Source: DSYF01 sp041181065 (lineage in GTDB: Bacteria > Verrucomicrobiota > Verrucomicrobiia > Limisphaerales > DSYF01). Taken from it: DNA of 64,000 bases. This document shows, piece by piece, positions 39,590 through 48,003 of the stretch. The stretch is from positions 22,323 to 86,322 of the forward strand of contig JBEGQI010000022.1 of assembly GCA_041181065.1 (NCBI GenBank), written 5' to 3'. Made by a program: the position numbers and the translations under genes. The notes under the pieces are model-generated. The model did no database searches. It saw only the letters and a list, made by a program, of their open reading frames with translations, and had not been told where the DNA came from. Every line of letters begins with the position of its first letter. Position 1 is the first letter of the stretch.

Positions 39590-41818
39590 TTACTGAATGG
39601 ACAGGCGGTAGAACCGCTTGCTGCCACTGGTCGGATCGCTGATGACGATGTTCGAACCCGTTCCGTTGGTTGTGGTCAGCGTGAGCCACGAGGCGTCGGG
39701 CAGGTTGTTCTTGTATTGGACCGTGTAAACTTTGCCGAGCTGGCTGGCAAAGGCGAGGTTGATGTTGCTGCCGCCGGCGCTGGCGTTGATGCTCGTCGGC
39801 AGCGTGCCCGCATTGCCGATGATGACATTGCCGAACGGCGCCACGTCCGTGACCCAGACGTTGGGCCCGACCGTCTCGAAGCCATACTGCACGTGACGCG
39901 CCGGGTCGTTGATCGTATTCAGGTTGATGCTGAATGCGCCGGGCGTCAGCGGCACCGTCGCCGAGTTGAACGACGAGTAGTCAGGCGCGTAGTCTTTGAT
40001 GAACGCAACGCTGGTCCAGCCATTGCCAAGCGCGTTGGTGTTGGAGGCGCTTACCAAGGTGTTCGAGAGCACGTTGCCGGAGAAGATCAGCTTGCGCCCG
40101 GGCAGTGAACCGATTTCCACATACATGCTGGCATCCATGGTCTTGTTGCCGACGGAGCCGGGCCCGCCGCTGGGGGTATACCAGTAGGAGTTGGGGTCGC
40201 CGATCACGTTGGGCGAGAGCACCAGACCGCTGCCGTTAAAGACCGCGCACAAGTCTGCCGTTCCCCAGCCGCTGCCGAACTGATAACCGCCGCCATCCTG
40301 CGGCTTGTTGAACACATTCATGAAGCCGAGCCAGCTTGACGAGTGGTTCACAACAACATTTGTGGGGCTGACATCCAACGAGTTGATTTGCACCACACCG
40401 TAATTGTTTACGTCCGTCTGCCACACATTCGGGCCACGGGTGACAAATCCATATTGGACGTGCCGGGCAGGGTCGGGAATCGTGGCCAAGCTAACGGAGA
40501 ACGGAACGCCGCTGGTCAGGGCGACAAACGAATCGACGGAAGAGGAATAGTCCGGCGCAAAATCCTTGACGAAGGCGTAATTAGTCCAGCCGTTGCCGAT
40601 GCCGTTGGTGCTGCCGGGATTGAGCGTGATGTCGAGCGTGTTGGTTTTGCAGGAGCCCTTGAAGACCACCACGTTGCCGCTAACCGAACCGTCCGGGACC
40701 TGCACGTAATAGCTAGCTTCCATTTCTTTGAATCCCACCGCGCCGACGAAGTTGGACGGATTGGAAAGCAGCGGCTCAACGGTGTAATCGAGCCAGAACG
40801 TGCTGCTGTCACCTGGCGCGGTGCCGGGCTTCAACGTCAACACCGACGACGGGCCAACGCCAGAGAATTCAGCGGTCAGCGCGCCCGCGCCCCACGGGCT
40901 TCCAAACACATATCCATTTCCGTTCTGCGGCGTGTTCCGCACATTCATGAAGGCAGACCACGCGGCGAAAGGATCCACCACGAAAGTGTTCGTGGGAGCC
41001 GCGCCACCTGTGACGGTCACGTTCACGACGGATGACGTAACCGTGCCGCCATTGTCATCCATGGCCACAACTTTCAAGGCCGCCGCACCGAGTGCCGCGC
41101 CTGTGACATTGAGGCTGAATGGCAACGATGTATCGCTGCCAATCAACGTCGCACCGCGGTAGAAATCCACATTCGTGACCGAACCGGGAACCACCCCGGT
41201 GCTGACCACGATGAGGAAGTTGGTGCTCACGGTGCTCGAATCGGCCGGGCTGGTGATTTGCGCGAACAGCGGCGTGGAGGCGGGGGCCACCACACCCAGA
41301 TTATCGAAACCGACCGTGGATCCGGGACCCCACAGCGGCACGATCTTGAGACCGGTCGCACTCAGCGAGACAGTGTAGTTGAACGAATAAGTCGCCCAGC
41401 CATTCGTCGTCCAGCTTCCGGGTCGCATGTCGCCGCTGCTGGAGATCAAGCCGCTCGGCCCCCAAGATTCAATTTTAAGCCCGCCGGTGTTGGTGCCAGC
41501 CAGGGTGATCATGTCCTGTAGAAAAGTGTAGGTGCCGCCGGGAACAATGCCCAATGACCCAAGCGGCAGCGGCGTGGTATCGCCGGCAACCAACACGGCC
41601 CATTGGGTCGAGTTCGTGCCATCAATGACGGCATACTGCCCGGGATTACCTCCGGAGGCGGGATAACTGAAGACAAACCCGCCGCCCTGGGCCTCCGCCC
41701 AGTCGGCCGTGGGTCCGCCCAAGGCAAAATTCCCGTTGGGGAATAGATTGGTGACATTTTGAGCCTGACCGATGCCAGCCGCGGTAAGGGCGGCAAGGAG
41801 TGTGAGTAGTTTCTTCAT
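39590..41818 (-). CDS. exported carbohydrate-binding multidomain protein with duplicated module
   Basis: A 742-residue exported protein with signal peptide (MKKLLTLLAALTAAGIGQAQ). Residues about 22-185 look like a CBM_4_9-type jelly roll (NLFPNGNFALGGPTADWAEA, VGFDNLGVVAP). An Ig-like domain follows (AQITSPADSSTVSTNFLIVV), then two copies of a roughly 170-residue module. The copies start AAWSAFMNVRNTPQNGNGYV and SSWLGFMNVFNKPQDGGGYQ, and both contain PARHVQYGF. The shared C-terminal module ends KRFYRLSIQ. No catalytic site is recognised. Its gene follows the two-component genes, and a 24-bp element shared with the GH16 gene lies upstream. It may bind glucan at the cell surface. Confidence 0.75.
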   Translation of the reverse strand: MKKLLTLLAALTAAGIGQAQNVTNLFPNGNFALGGPTADWAEAQGGGFVFSYPASGGNPGQYAVIDGTNSTQWAVLVAGDTTPLPLGSLGIVPGGTYTFLQDMITLAGTNTGGLKIESWGPSGLISSSGDMRPGSWTTNGWATYSFNYTVSLSATGLKIVPLWGPGSTVGFDNLGVVAPASTPLFAQITSPADSSTVSTNFLIVVSTGVVPGSVTNVDFYRGATLIGSDTSLPFSLNVTGAALGAAALKVVAMDDNGGTVTSSVVNVTVTGGAAPTNTFVVDPFAAWSAFMNVRNTPQNGNGYVFGSPWGAGALTAEFSGVGPSSVLTLKPGTAPGDSSTFWLDYTVEPLLSNPSNFVGAVGFKEMEASYYVQVPDGSVSGNVVVFKGSCKTNTLDITLNPGSTNGIGNGWTNYAFVKDFAPDYSSSVDSFVALTSGVPFSVSLATIPDPARHVQYGFVTRGPNVWQTDVNNYGVVQINSLDVSPTNVVVNHSSSWLGFMNVFNKPQDGGGYQFGSGWGTADLCAVFNGSGLVLSPNVIGDPNSYWYTPSGGPGSVGNKTMDASMYVEIGSLPGRKLIFSGNVLSNTLVSASNTNALGNGWTSVAFIKDYAPDYSSFNSATVPLTPGAFSINLNTINDPARHVQYGFETVGPNVWVTDVAPFGNVIIGNAGTLPTSINASAGGSNINLAFASQLGKVYTVQYKNNLPDASWLTLTTTNGTGSNIVISDPTSGSKRFYRLSIQ

Positions 41819-41882
41819 ACGTTGGTTGATGTCTCGGGTATTGATCTAGGGAACGTGTGCAGCCTACCCCGGTTTCTCGGGA

Positions 41883-41906
41883 CGCCTAGCTCCCTAAGTA
41901 GATAGT
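41883..41906 (-). promoter_or_regulatory. 24-bp candidate operator, copy A
   Basis: A 24-bp sequence that recurs at 46382-46405 with 22 of 24 positions identical. On the minus strand it ends in the shared core GGGAGCTAGGCG, preceded by ACTATCTACTTA here. It lies 65-88 nt upstream of the binding-protein ATG and just behind the regulator's terminator hairpin. TACTTA resembles NarL-type half sites, fitting the regulator encoded next door. Confidence 0.6.
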
Positions 41907-41915
41907 TTGTAAGAA

Positions 41916-41930
41916 GGCCGGAAACCGGCC
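41916..41930 (-). terminator. candidate terminator of the kinase-regulator operon
   Basis: A compact perfect hairpin with arms GGCCGG and CCGGCC around TTT. It lies 13-27 bp downstream of the response regulator stop (41944). On the minus strand it is followed by TTCTTAC, a weak U-rich tail. It would separate the two-component operon from the binding-protein gene. Confidence 0.45.
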
Positions 41931-41943
41931 CAAAACACCGCCC

Positions 41944-42570
41944 TTACACCGCCGACCGAACCTTCAACACCGCCTCCGTGCGCGAATGCACGTGGAGCTT
42001 CTGGTAGATGTGCTTGAGATGAAAACGCACCGCCGCCAGCGTGACCGTCAGGCGGTCGGCGATTTCTTTGTTCGACAATCCGTGCACAACGAGCTCGAGC
42101 ACCTCGCGTTCGCGTGCCGTGAGCTGATCCACTTCGGTCGTCGCGGTCTTCTGTTCGCGGAAATAACCGATGACCTTCCGGGCTATCTCGCCGCTCATCG
42201 CGCCGCCGCCCTGCTGCACTTCGCGCATCGCGTTTAAGACGTCCTCCGGCGCCGAGCGTTTGAGCAGATAACCCGACGCGCCCGCGCGCAACGCACGGAA
42301 GATGCGGTCCGGATCTTCATACACCGTCACCATGATGGCGTGCACGGAAGGCAGCAGCTCCTTCAATTTGCCCACGCATTCCACGCCGGACATGTTCGGC
42401 AGTTGGATGTCCATGAGCACGATCTCCGGCGCAAGCTTGGGCAGCACGCGCAACGCTTCTTCCGCCGTCGGGCACGTGGCGATGCAGCGGAAGTCCGACG
42501 ACATGTTCACGATGGTTTCCAACCCTTCGCGAGTCGTCTTGTTGTCTTCAACGATGGCAACCTTGGTCAT
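41944..42570 (-). CDS. NarL-family response regulator
   Basis: A 208-residue regulator with receiver domain (VAIVEDN, phospho-acceptor Asp54 in IVLMDIQLPN, Thr in MVTVYED, Lys in YLLKRSA). The C-terminal LuxR/NarL helix-turn-helix reads LTAREREVLELVVHGLSNKE and then AAVRFHLKHIYQKL. The start at 42570 overlaps the kinase stop by 4 nt; a longer frame from 42642 is the kinase gene's shadow. It pairs with the HisKA_3-type kinase upstream. The 24-bp elements near the GH16 and binding-protein genes are its most likely targets, which would make it the regulator of the glucan locus. Confidence 0.93.
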   Translation of the reverse strand: MTKVAIVEDNKTTREGLETIVNMSSDFRCIATCPTAEEALRVLPKLAPEIVLMDIQLPNMSGVECVGKLKELLPSVHAIMVTVYEDPDRIFRALRAGASGYLLKRSAPEDVLNAMREVQQGGGAMSGEIARKVIGYFREQKTATTEVDQLTAREREVLELVVHGLSNKEIADRLTVTLAAVRFHLKHIYQKLHVHSRTEAVLKVRSAV

Positions 42571-44681
42571 GTCTGTCGCTCTCCCAGTGGTAGATAAAAT
42601 TCGATCGTCGTGCCGCGGCCGGGCTCGCTCTTGATGCCGCAACGGCCGCCAAGCTTCTCCATTCGCGCCCGCATGCTGGCCAGCCCGTCGCTGCCGGGCG
42701 CGGCGGCGCTGCCCGCGAAACCCTTGCCGTTGTCGGCGACGACGATGTGCAATTGGTTTGCCTCAACGAGCATCTCGATGACAACTTCGTTGGCGCCCGA
42801 GTGCTGGACGGCGTTGTTCAACGCCTCCTTGAACGCGAGGAACACGCCGTGGCGCCGCCGCGAATCCATCGGCGTTTCGGGAAATGATTCCGCCACGCGC
42901 AGACGGCAGGCGATGCCCGCAAGATTCAGGAAGCGCTGTGCGAACAGCGAATAGTAGCTCGCGAGTTCCGCGACGGAATCGTATTTGGGATTCACCGCCC
43001 ACACGATTTCGTCGAGCGTCGCGACCACGGCGCGGGCGACGTTCGACAACTGCTTGAGATAACGGTCGCGGCTTTCAGTGGGCATCGACGGCGTGCTCGC
43101 CAACGAACTGAGCATGCTGACTTCCGTCAACGTGGCGCCGAGTTCATCATGCAGATCCTGCGCCACGCGCGTGCGCTCCTCTTCGATCTCGCGGCGACGC
43201 TCTGCCTGTTGACGCTCTTGTATCTCCTGTTCAAGTGCGCGGGTTCGCAGCAGGACCTGACGTTGCAGGACCGCGATCCAACCAAACGCCGCGAGCACCA
43301 CGATGCCGAGCGCCGCAGCGATCCACAGAACGCGCCGCAACGTCCACCATGATGGCGCCGCCAGCACCGTCACGTCCGCGACCGAGCGCATGTCCACTTG
43401 GAACGACCGCGCGCGCCAGTCTTCGCCCGCTTGCCACACGCCGGGGTTGATGCGGCAAACACCCGTCACCGCGACGCGGCTGCCGTTCTGCAATCCGGCG
43501 AACACGTCTTCAGCATCGTGCCGGCGAAGATTCGCCTGAAAGATAAAGTTCTCGTCCTGCAAAATCAGATAACGCTCATTGCCATGCACGGCGCGGTCGA
43601 GCACGCGGGCCGAAATGCGAATCAACTGGCAGTCGTGTTTCCCCTTCAACGCCTCATCGTGCGTGAGCATGAACGGCTCGACGGGCTGGCCGTTGGTGAC
43701 TCTGCGGTAGATGGCGTCCTGCAATACCGGCGTGTATTGCCCCTGGCCCACAAAGCCCAGCGCCTCGACGCGGTCGCCGAGTTGCACCGGCTCGCGTGAC
43801 GACGTTTGCACGCCGATGCCTTCATCGCCGTCCTGGAGAAACAATTCCCGACCGGGATCGAAGTAGATGACCGTGCCGGAGACTTTCACCCGATGGCCGA
43901 ATGATTCCTGAGGCGTGAATTGCAGCAGGCTGCTGATGGGCCGCGCGCTCACGGCAAACGGGTTGGCGGGCGCAGCTTCTTCGATGACCAGATCCTCGGG
44001 GCGCGGCACCATCAATCGGATCGCGAACAACTGGCGTTGATGATTGAACTGCGTCGAGCAAACGCCGCGCACGCGCACGGTGCTGTCGAGCAATTCATCG
44101 GTCAACTTGACCGGCAGTTCGCGCACGTAAACGGAAAGGCGTCCGCCGCCGGTGGCGAGTTCAACGAGATAAAACCGCGATGCTTCCAGAAACTGGACCG
44201 ACCGGACGATGCCGGCGATCTCGACGAACTGGCTGTCCTCCTGACCGCTCGCGAGCCGTTCGTAGGTCGCGCGCTTCGGCGCGGGCAGGTCGGACTTGCC
44301 GAGGATGTTGATCCGCGACGGCATGATGATCGGCGCGTATTCGCCGGGGCTGCTCACGCCATCCACTTCCACGAGCTGCCCGGCTTCGAGCAACGGCGTC
44401 GGCGTGTTGGTGGAGTATTGCAGGTAAATGCCGGCGGTTTCGTCCTGGATGAAGCGCGAATAGAGGTTCTCGTTAAAGAAGGTGACGACGCCGCGCAGCT
44501 TGATGCGCACACCGGCTTGCGCCTGTTCCACGCTTAACTCACGCACCGCCGCCGCCGTGCGCAATTCCTCCTCTGCTCCCGAACGGCTGCCGCTCGCCAG
44601 GATCAAAGCTATCGCAAAAAGAATCCCGGCCGCCCGCAAACGGGAGAGACACCGATGGCAGATGCTTCGTTCAGAGCGCAT
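42567..44681 (-). CDS. sensor histidine kinase with large OB-like periplasmic sensor, NarX-type transmitter
   Basis: A 704-residue kinase. After an N-terminal signal/anchor (RAAGILFAIALILASG) comes a periplasmic region of about 420 residues with repeated OB-like modules (LRGVVTFFNENLYSRFIQDE, VRGVCSTQFNHQRQLFAIRL, VSGTVIYFDPGRELFLQDGD). A transmembrane helix follows (VLWIAAALGIVVLAAFGWIA), then a coiled coil and the HisKA_3 box RVAQDLHDELGATLTEVSML. HATPase motifs are EALNNAVQHSGAN, VVADNGKGF and the terminal GRGTTIEFYLPL. It is coupled by 4-nt overlap to the NarL regulator and follows the GH16 gene. The sensor has a kinase-less paralogue at 37196-38683. Sensing glucan breakdown products is inferred. 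Confidence 0.88.
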   Translation of the reverse strand: MRSERSICHRCLSRLRAAGILFAIALILASGSRSGAEEELRTAAAVRELSVEQAQAGVRIKLRGVVTFFNENLYSRFIQDETAGIYLQYSTNTPTPLLEAGQLVEVDGVSSPGEYAPIIMPSRINILGKSDLPAPKRATYERLASGQEDSQFVEIAGIVRSVQFLEASRFYLVELATGGGRLSVYVRELPVKLTDELLDSTVRVRGVCSTQFNHQRQLFAIRLMVPRPEDLVIEEAAPANPFAVSARPISSLLQFTPQESFGHRVKVSGTVIYFDPGRELFLQDGDEGIGVQTSSREPVQLGDRVEALGFVGQGQYTPVLQDAIYRRVTNGQPVEPFMLTHDEALKGKHDCQLIRISARVLDRAVHGNERYLILQDENFIFQANLRRHDAEDVFAGLQNGSRVAVTGVCRINPGVWQAGEDWRARSFQVDMRSVADVTVLAAPSWWTLRRVLWIAAALGIVVLAAFGWIAVLQRQVLLRTRALEQEIQERQQAERRREIEEERTRVAQDLHDELGATLTEVSMLSSLASTPSMPTESRDRYLKQLSNVARAVVATLDEIVWAVNPKYDSVAELASYYSLFAQRFLNLAGIACRLRVAESFPETPMDSRRRHGVFLAFKEALNNAVQHSGANEVVIEMLVEANQLHIVVADNGKGFAGSAAAPGSDGLASMRARMEKLGGRCGIKSEPGRGTTIEFYLPLGERQT

Positions 44682-44740
44682 GGACTTGGCTGTTACTCGC
44701 GAAATTGGCCCGCCATGTCAATCCGCGCCTTGCGGCGTGG

Positions 44741-46348
44741 TCACTCGCAGATGCGTTTCACGGTGTAGAAGCGCGACGAAGATTGCAGCCCTAACTGCAA
44801 CGATTGCACGCTGCCATTCCCCGTGACGTTGGTCAGCGTGGTCCACGCCGCGTCGTTCAGATTGGTTTTGGAACGGACCTGATACGCCGCGCCCAGCAGC
44901 GAATTGTAGGCGAGATTCAAGTTGCCGTTCGCGAGTGATCCGGCGACGGGTGTCGCGACTTCACCCGCGCTTCCGGACCGCAGGCTGATGTCGTCAAACA
45001 GCACGGCGCCCCCGGCGGTCGCGGGCTGGCGGAAGACGATTTGCGTGCGGGCAAAACTGGTTCCGGCGGGAGCGACAAAGTTCGTCACGAACCCGGTCGT
45101 CAAAAACGTCGTGGTGTTTAACTGGTTTGTCACCGGCAGATAATTCCACGCGCCCGCGACACTGTTAGACGTGATTGCGGCCGAGCGAAACATGCTGAGC
45201 AGGTTGCTGTTCGCATCGCGAAAGGAGATTTCGAGCCATGCGCTGTTCGCTTCGGCGATGCGGTCATTGGTGGTCGTGAGCGCCCAGCCGCTGGCGGAAT
45301 AGGTCTGACCCGCGATGGCCGCCCGGTCCTGGATCAGCCCGGAATAATTTTCCGGGCCGGAGAATTGTCCGAACACCTTGAACACATTGCTGCCGTCGTG
45401 CGCGGGCACGTTGTTGATGTTTTCCAGCAGCGTGTTGAAGCCCGCGCCGTAAGCGACCCAATTGGTGAGGCTGGTGGCTTCGAAGCCGGTGTTCTTCAAT
45501 TCATTGCTGGTGCAGGTGGCGAGATTCGTCGGCGCATAAACGCGGACGTAATCCACGAGCATTTTCTGCGGCAACACCGTCGTGCCATCGGGATTCCCGG
45601 GCCAGCCGCCGCCCACGGCGACGTTGAGCAGGATGAATTGCGGCTGATTGAAAACCCACGTCGTGCCCGGCGGCAACCGCGATGACGTGACGCTGTAATA
45701 TTGCCAGTCATCCACGAACCACTTGATCTGGTTCGTCGTCCATTCGACCGCGTAGAGGTGGAAGTCATCGGCGAAGGCGCCATTGGTCGGGAGCTTGAAG
45801 GCGCCGCTGATGCCGGCGCCGCCCGAGTAACCCGGGCCATGCACGGTGCCGTGAACAAGCGTGGGTTCACGTCCGATGTTCTCCATGATGTCGATCTCGC
45901 CGCAGTTCGGCCAACCGACCACATCGATGTTGGTCCCGAGCATCCAGAATGCGGGCCAGATACCCTGCGTGCGCGGAATCTTGATGCGCGCCTCGATGCG
46001 CCCGTAAGTCCATGACGCCTTGCCGAGCGTCTTCAATCGCGCCGACGTGTAGCTGCTGCCGCCAAAACTCTCCGCCTTCGCCTCGATGACGAGCTGGCCA
46101 TCTTCGATCCGCGCGTTGTTCGTGCGCGAGGTGTAATATTCCAGCTCGCTGTTGCCCCAACCGCCCGCGCCCAGATCGTAAGTCCACTTGCTGGCATCCG
46201 GCGAACTGCCATTCGTTTGCGCAAATTCATCCGCCCACACCAACGTCCAACTCGTCTTCGTCTGGGCCGACGCATTCAAATCGACCATCGCACAGCCGAC
46301 GCCGAACAGCGCCAGGCAAAACAACTGGATGTGCTTCTTGCAATTCAT
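44741..46348 (-). CDS. exported GH16 endo-beta-1,3-glucanase (laminarinase-like) with CBM
   Basis: A 535-residue exported enzyme. After a signal region (LFCLALFGVGCAMV) comes a GH16 domain (about 30-275) with the catalytic signature EIDIMEN: nucleophile Glu151, Asp153 and acid/base Glu156. WTYGRIEARIKIPRTQGIWP and the non-interrupted ExDxxE layout are typical of laminarinases. A CBM_4_9-type jelly roll (about 285-450, NTGFEATSLTNWVAYGAGFN, ILFDD-like VLFDDISLRSGS) follows. The shared C-terminal module ends SSRFYTVKRICE. It lies between the frameshifted sulfatase and the sensor kinase, with operator-like copy B 34-57 nt upstream of its ATG. Beta-1,3-glucan is the best-supported substrate. Confidence 0.9.
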   Translation of the reverse strand: MNCKKHIQLFCLALFGVGCAMVDLNASAQTKTSWTLVWADEFAQTNGSSPDASKWTYDLGAGGWGNSELEYYTSRTNNARIEDGQLVIEAKAESFGGSSYTSARLKTLGKASWTYGRIEARIKIPRTQGIWPAFWMLGTNIDVVGWPNCGEIDIMENIGREPTLVHGTVHGPGYSGGAGISGAFKLPTNGAFADDFHLYAVEWTTNQIKWFVDDWQYYSVTSSRLPPGTTWVFNQPQFILLNVAVGGGWPGNPDGTTVLPQKMLVDYVRVYAPTNLATCTSNELKNTGFEATSLTNWVAYGAGFNTLLENINNVPAHDGSNVFKVFGQFSGPENYSGLIQDRAAIAGQTYSASGWALTTTNDRIAEANSAWLEISFRDANSNLLSMFRSAAITSNSVAGAWNYLPVTNQLNTTTFLTTGFVTNFVAPAGTSFARTQIVFRQPATAGGAVLFDDISLRSGSAGEVATPVAGSLANGNLNLAYNSLLGAAYQVRSKTNLNDAAWTTLTNVTGNGSVQSLQLGLQSSSRFYTVKRICE

Positions 46349-46381
46349 CGTGTGACGGCAGTTTGTCCCGCTTCCCCGCGC

Positions 46382-46405
46382 CGCCTAGCTCCCAAAGTGG
46401 ATAGT
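46382..46405 (-). promoter_or_regulatory. 24-bp candidate operator, copy B
   Basis: The second copy of the element at 41883-41906, identical at 22 of 24 positions. On the minus strand it reads ACTATCCACTTT followed by GGGAGCTAGGCG. It lies in the 71-bp gap between the sulfatase stop and the GH16 start. Presence of the same sequence in two otherwise unrelated gaps of one locus supports a binding site. Confidence 0.6.
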
Positions 46406-46419
46406 AGTGCGCCGCGCGA

Positions 46420-47911
46420 TTACTTCACGGTGGGCGGAACGTGGCCTGCGGCGTAATTTTTCACCAAGCCAGACAACTCTTTCACCACGTCAGCATACTT
46501 CGCGTCGCGCACGAGATTGGTTATCTCCACCGGATCGCGCGCCGGCTCCAGCAACATCGCGCCCGCGCCGCGACCGTAATACTCCGCGTAACGCCAGCGT
46601 TCCGTGCGGACCATCACGCCGGTGAAGTGCTGGCCGTCTTCGCTCCAAACCGTGTAAGCCGGATGATTCCACGGCGTGTTGGGGTCTTTCAGTAGCGGAA
46701 CCAGACTGCGACCTTCGAGTCCGTTCGGCTGCGGCAACCCGCACAATTCCACGAGCGTCGGATACAAGTCCACCATCTGCACCACGCACGGACAGACTTT
46801 GCCGTTCGTTTTCTGGCGCGGATCGCAGAGCAGGAAGGGCGTGCGCGTGCCTTGTTCCCAGAGCGAACCAGCCTTGGACCACTTGCCCTTCTCGCCGAGC
46901 TGATAACCGTGGTCGCCCCAGAACACCACGATGGTCTTCTCGCGCAACCCGAGTTCGTCGAGCGCCGTCAGCACGCGGCCCGCGTTCCAATCCATGAAGG
47001 CCGACGACGCCAGATATGCACGGATCATCTGGCGCGCTTCGTTCGTCGAGGCTTCGCGATTGATGAACAGGTCGGCGTTGCGCGGGCGGATGGAGCCAGC
47101 AGGAAACCCCGGCGGCACGGTCGGTTTCGATGCGAAGTCGGGCGGCAACGGAATCTCGTCCACATTCCAAAGGTCGTAAAAGCTTTGCGGCGCCTCGGGC
47201 GGGCTGTGCGGTTTCACGAAGCCGCAGCCGAGAAAGAACGGCTGGTCCTTGAACTGACGCAGATATTCGATCGCGCGGTCGGCGGACTTGGAATCGCCGT
47301 GCGAACGGCCATCGCCCTTCAGCACCACCCAGCGGTCGGAGCGCTGCTCCTTGCTGAGCCCGCGACCGCTCTCCGGTATGGGCCCGGCATCAGCTTCATC
47401 CGGATCGGCAGCGTTCGGTAGCAGTTCCACGCGGACGACGCACAGGCGCGTTGGTGGCCGCAGTTGGAACACCCGCCAACGTGCGCACTTGCCCGTTCTC
47501 GCTCCACGCTTCGGTGTCATCGATGCCGCCGTGGAAGATTTTTCCGACGCGGATCGACGTGTAGCCGTTGTTCTTGAAATGCTTGGGCAAGCTGACGAAG
47601 TCCGGGTGCGCGTCGCCGAACCAAGTCCGGTTGCCGAGCACACCCGTTGTGCCCGGATGTCGTCCGGTGAGCATCGAGGCGCGCGATGGATTGCAAAGCG
47701 GATACTGGCAATACGCTCGATCGAAGCGCGCGCCCGTCGCGGCGAGCCGGTCAACGTTCGGCGTTTTCGCGAGCGTGCTCGCGTAGCAACCCAGTTCCGT
47801 GCGCAAGTCGTCGGAGATGATGAACAGGACGTTCATGTGTGGCGCGTTGGTCTCGGCGCCCGCGGACGCGACAAGCCAAGCCAGAAGAAACGGGGCAAGC
47901 AAACGGTTCAT
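46420..47911 (-). pseudogene. exported sulfatase with an apparent frameshift
   Basis: A gene of about 496 codons in two overlapping minus-strand frames. The N-terminal part starts at 47911 with signal peptide LLAPFLLAWLVASAGA. It holds the metal-binding FIISDDLR and the formylglycine signature CNPSRASMLTGR with Cys at about 73, so it is a Cys-type sulfatase of the iduronate-2-sulfatase-like group. The sense continues in the other frame from about VELLPNAADPDEAD onward. It includes FLGCGFVKPHSPPEAP, VVFWGDHGYQLGEKGKWSK and RTPFLLCDPR, and ends at 46420. The shift lies near 47430-47445 and needs one base removed or two added. Catalytic residues on both sides look intact, so a sequencing error or recent mutation is likely. 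Confidence 0.82.
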
Positions 47912-47956
47912 AGGTGATGCGGGAGCATGCGCCTTTGCCCGGCCGCTGAAAAGCAA

Positions 47957-47982
47957 AAGGCCGCGCAGGGTCGCGCGGCCTT
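47957..47982 (-). terminator. intrinsic terminator after purL
   Basis: A perfect 10-bp stem (AAGGCCGCGC at 47957-47966 and GCGCGGCCTT at 47973-47982) with a 6-nt loop. On the minus strand it is followed by TTGCTTTT. It lies 21 bp after the purL stop and upstream of the sulfatase start, so it ends the purSQL transcript. Confidence 0.8.
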
Positions 47983-48003
47983 GCTGGGATGTGACCTTGT
48001 AAG

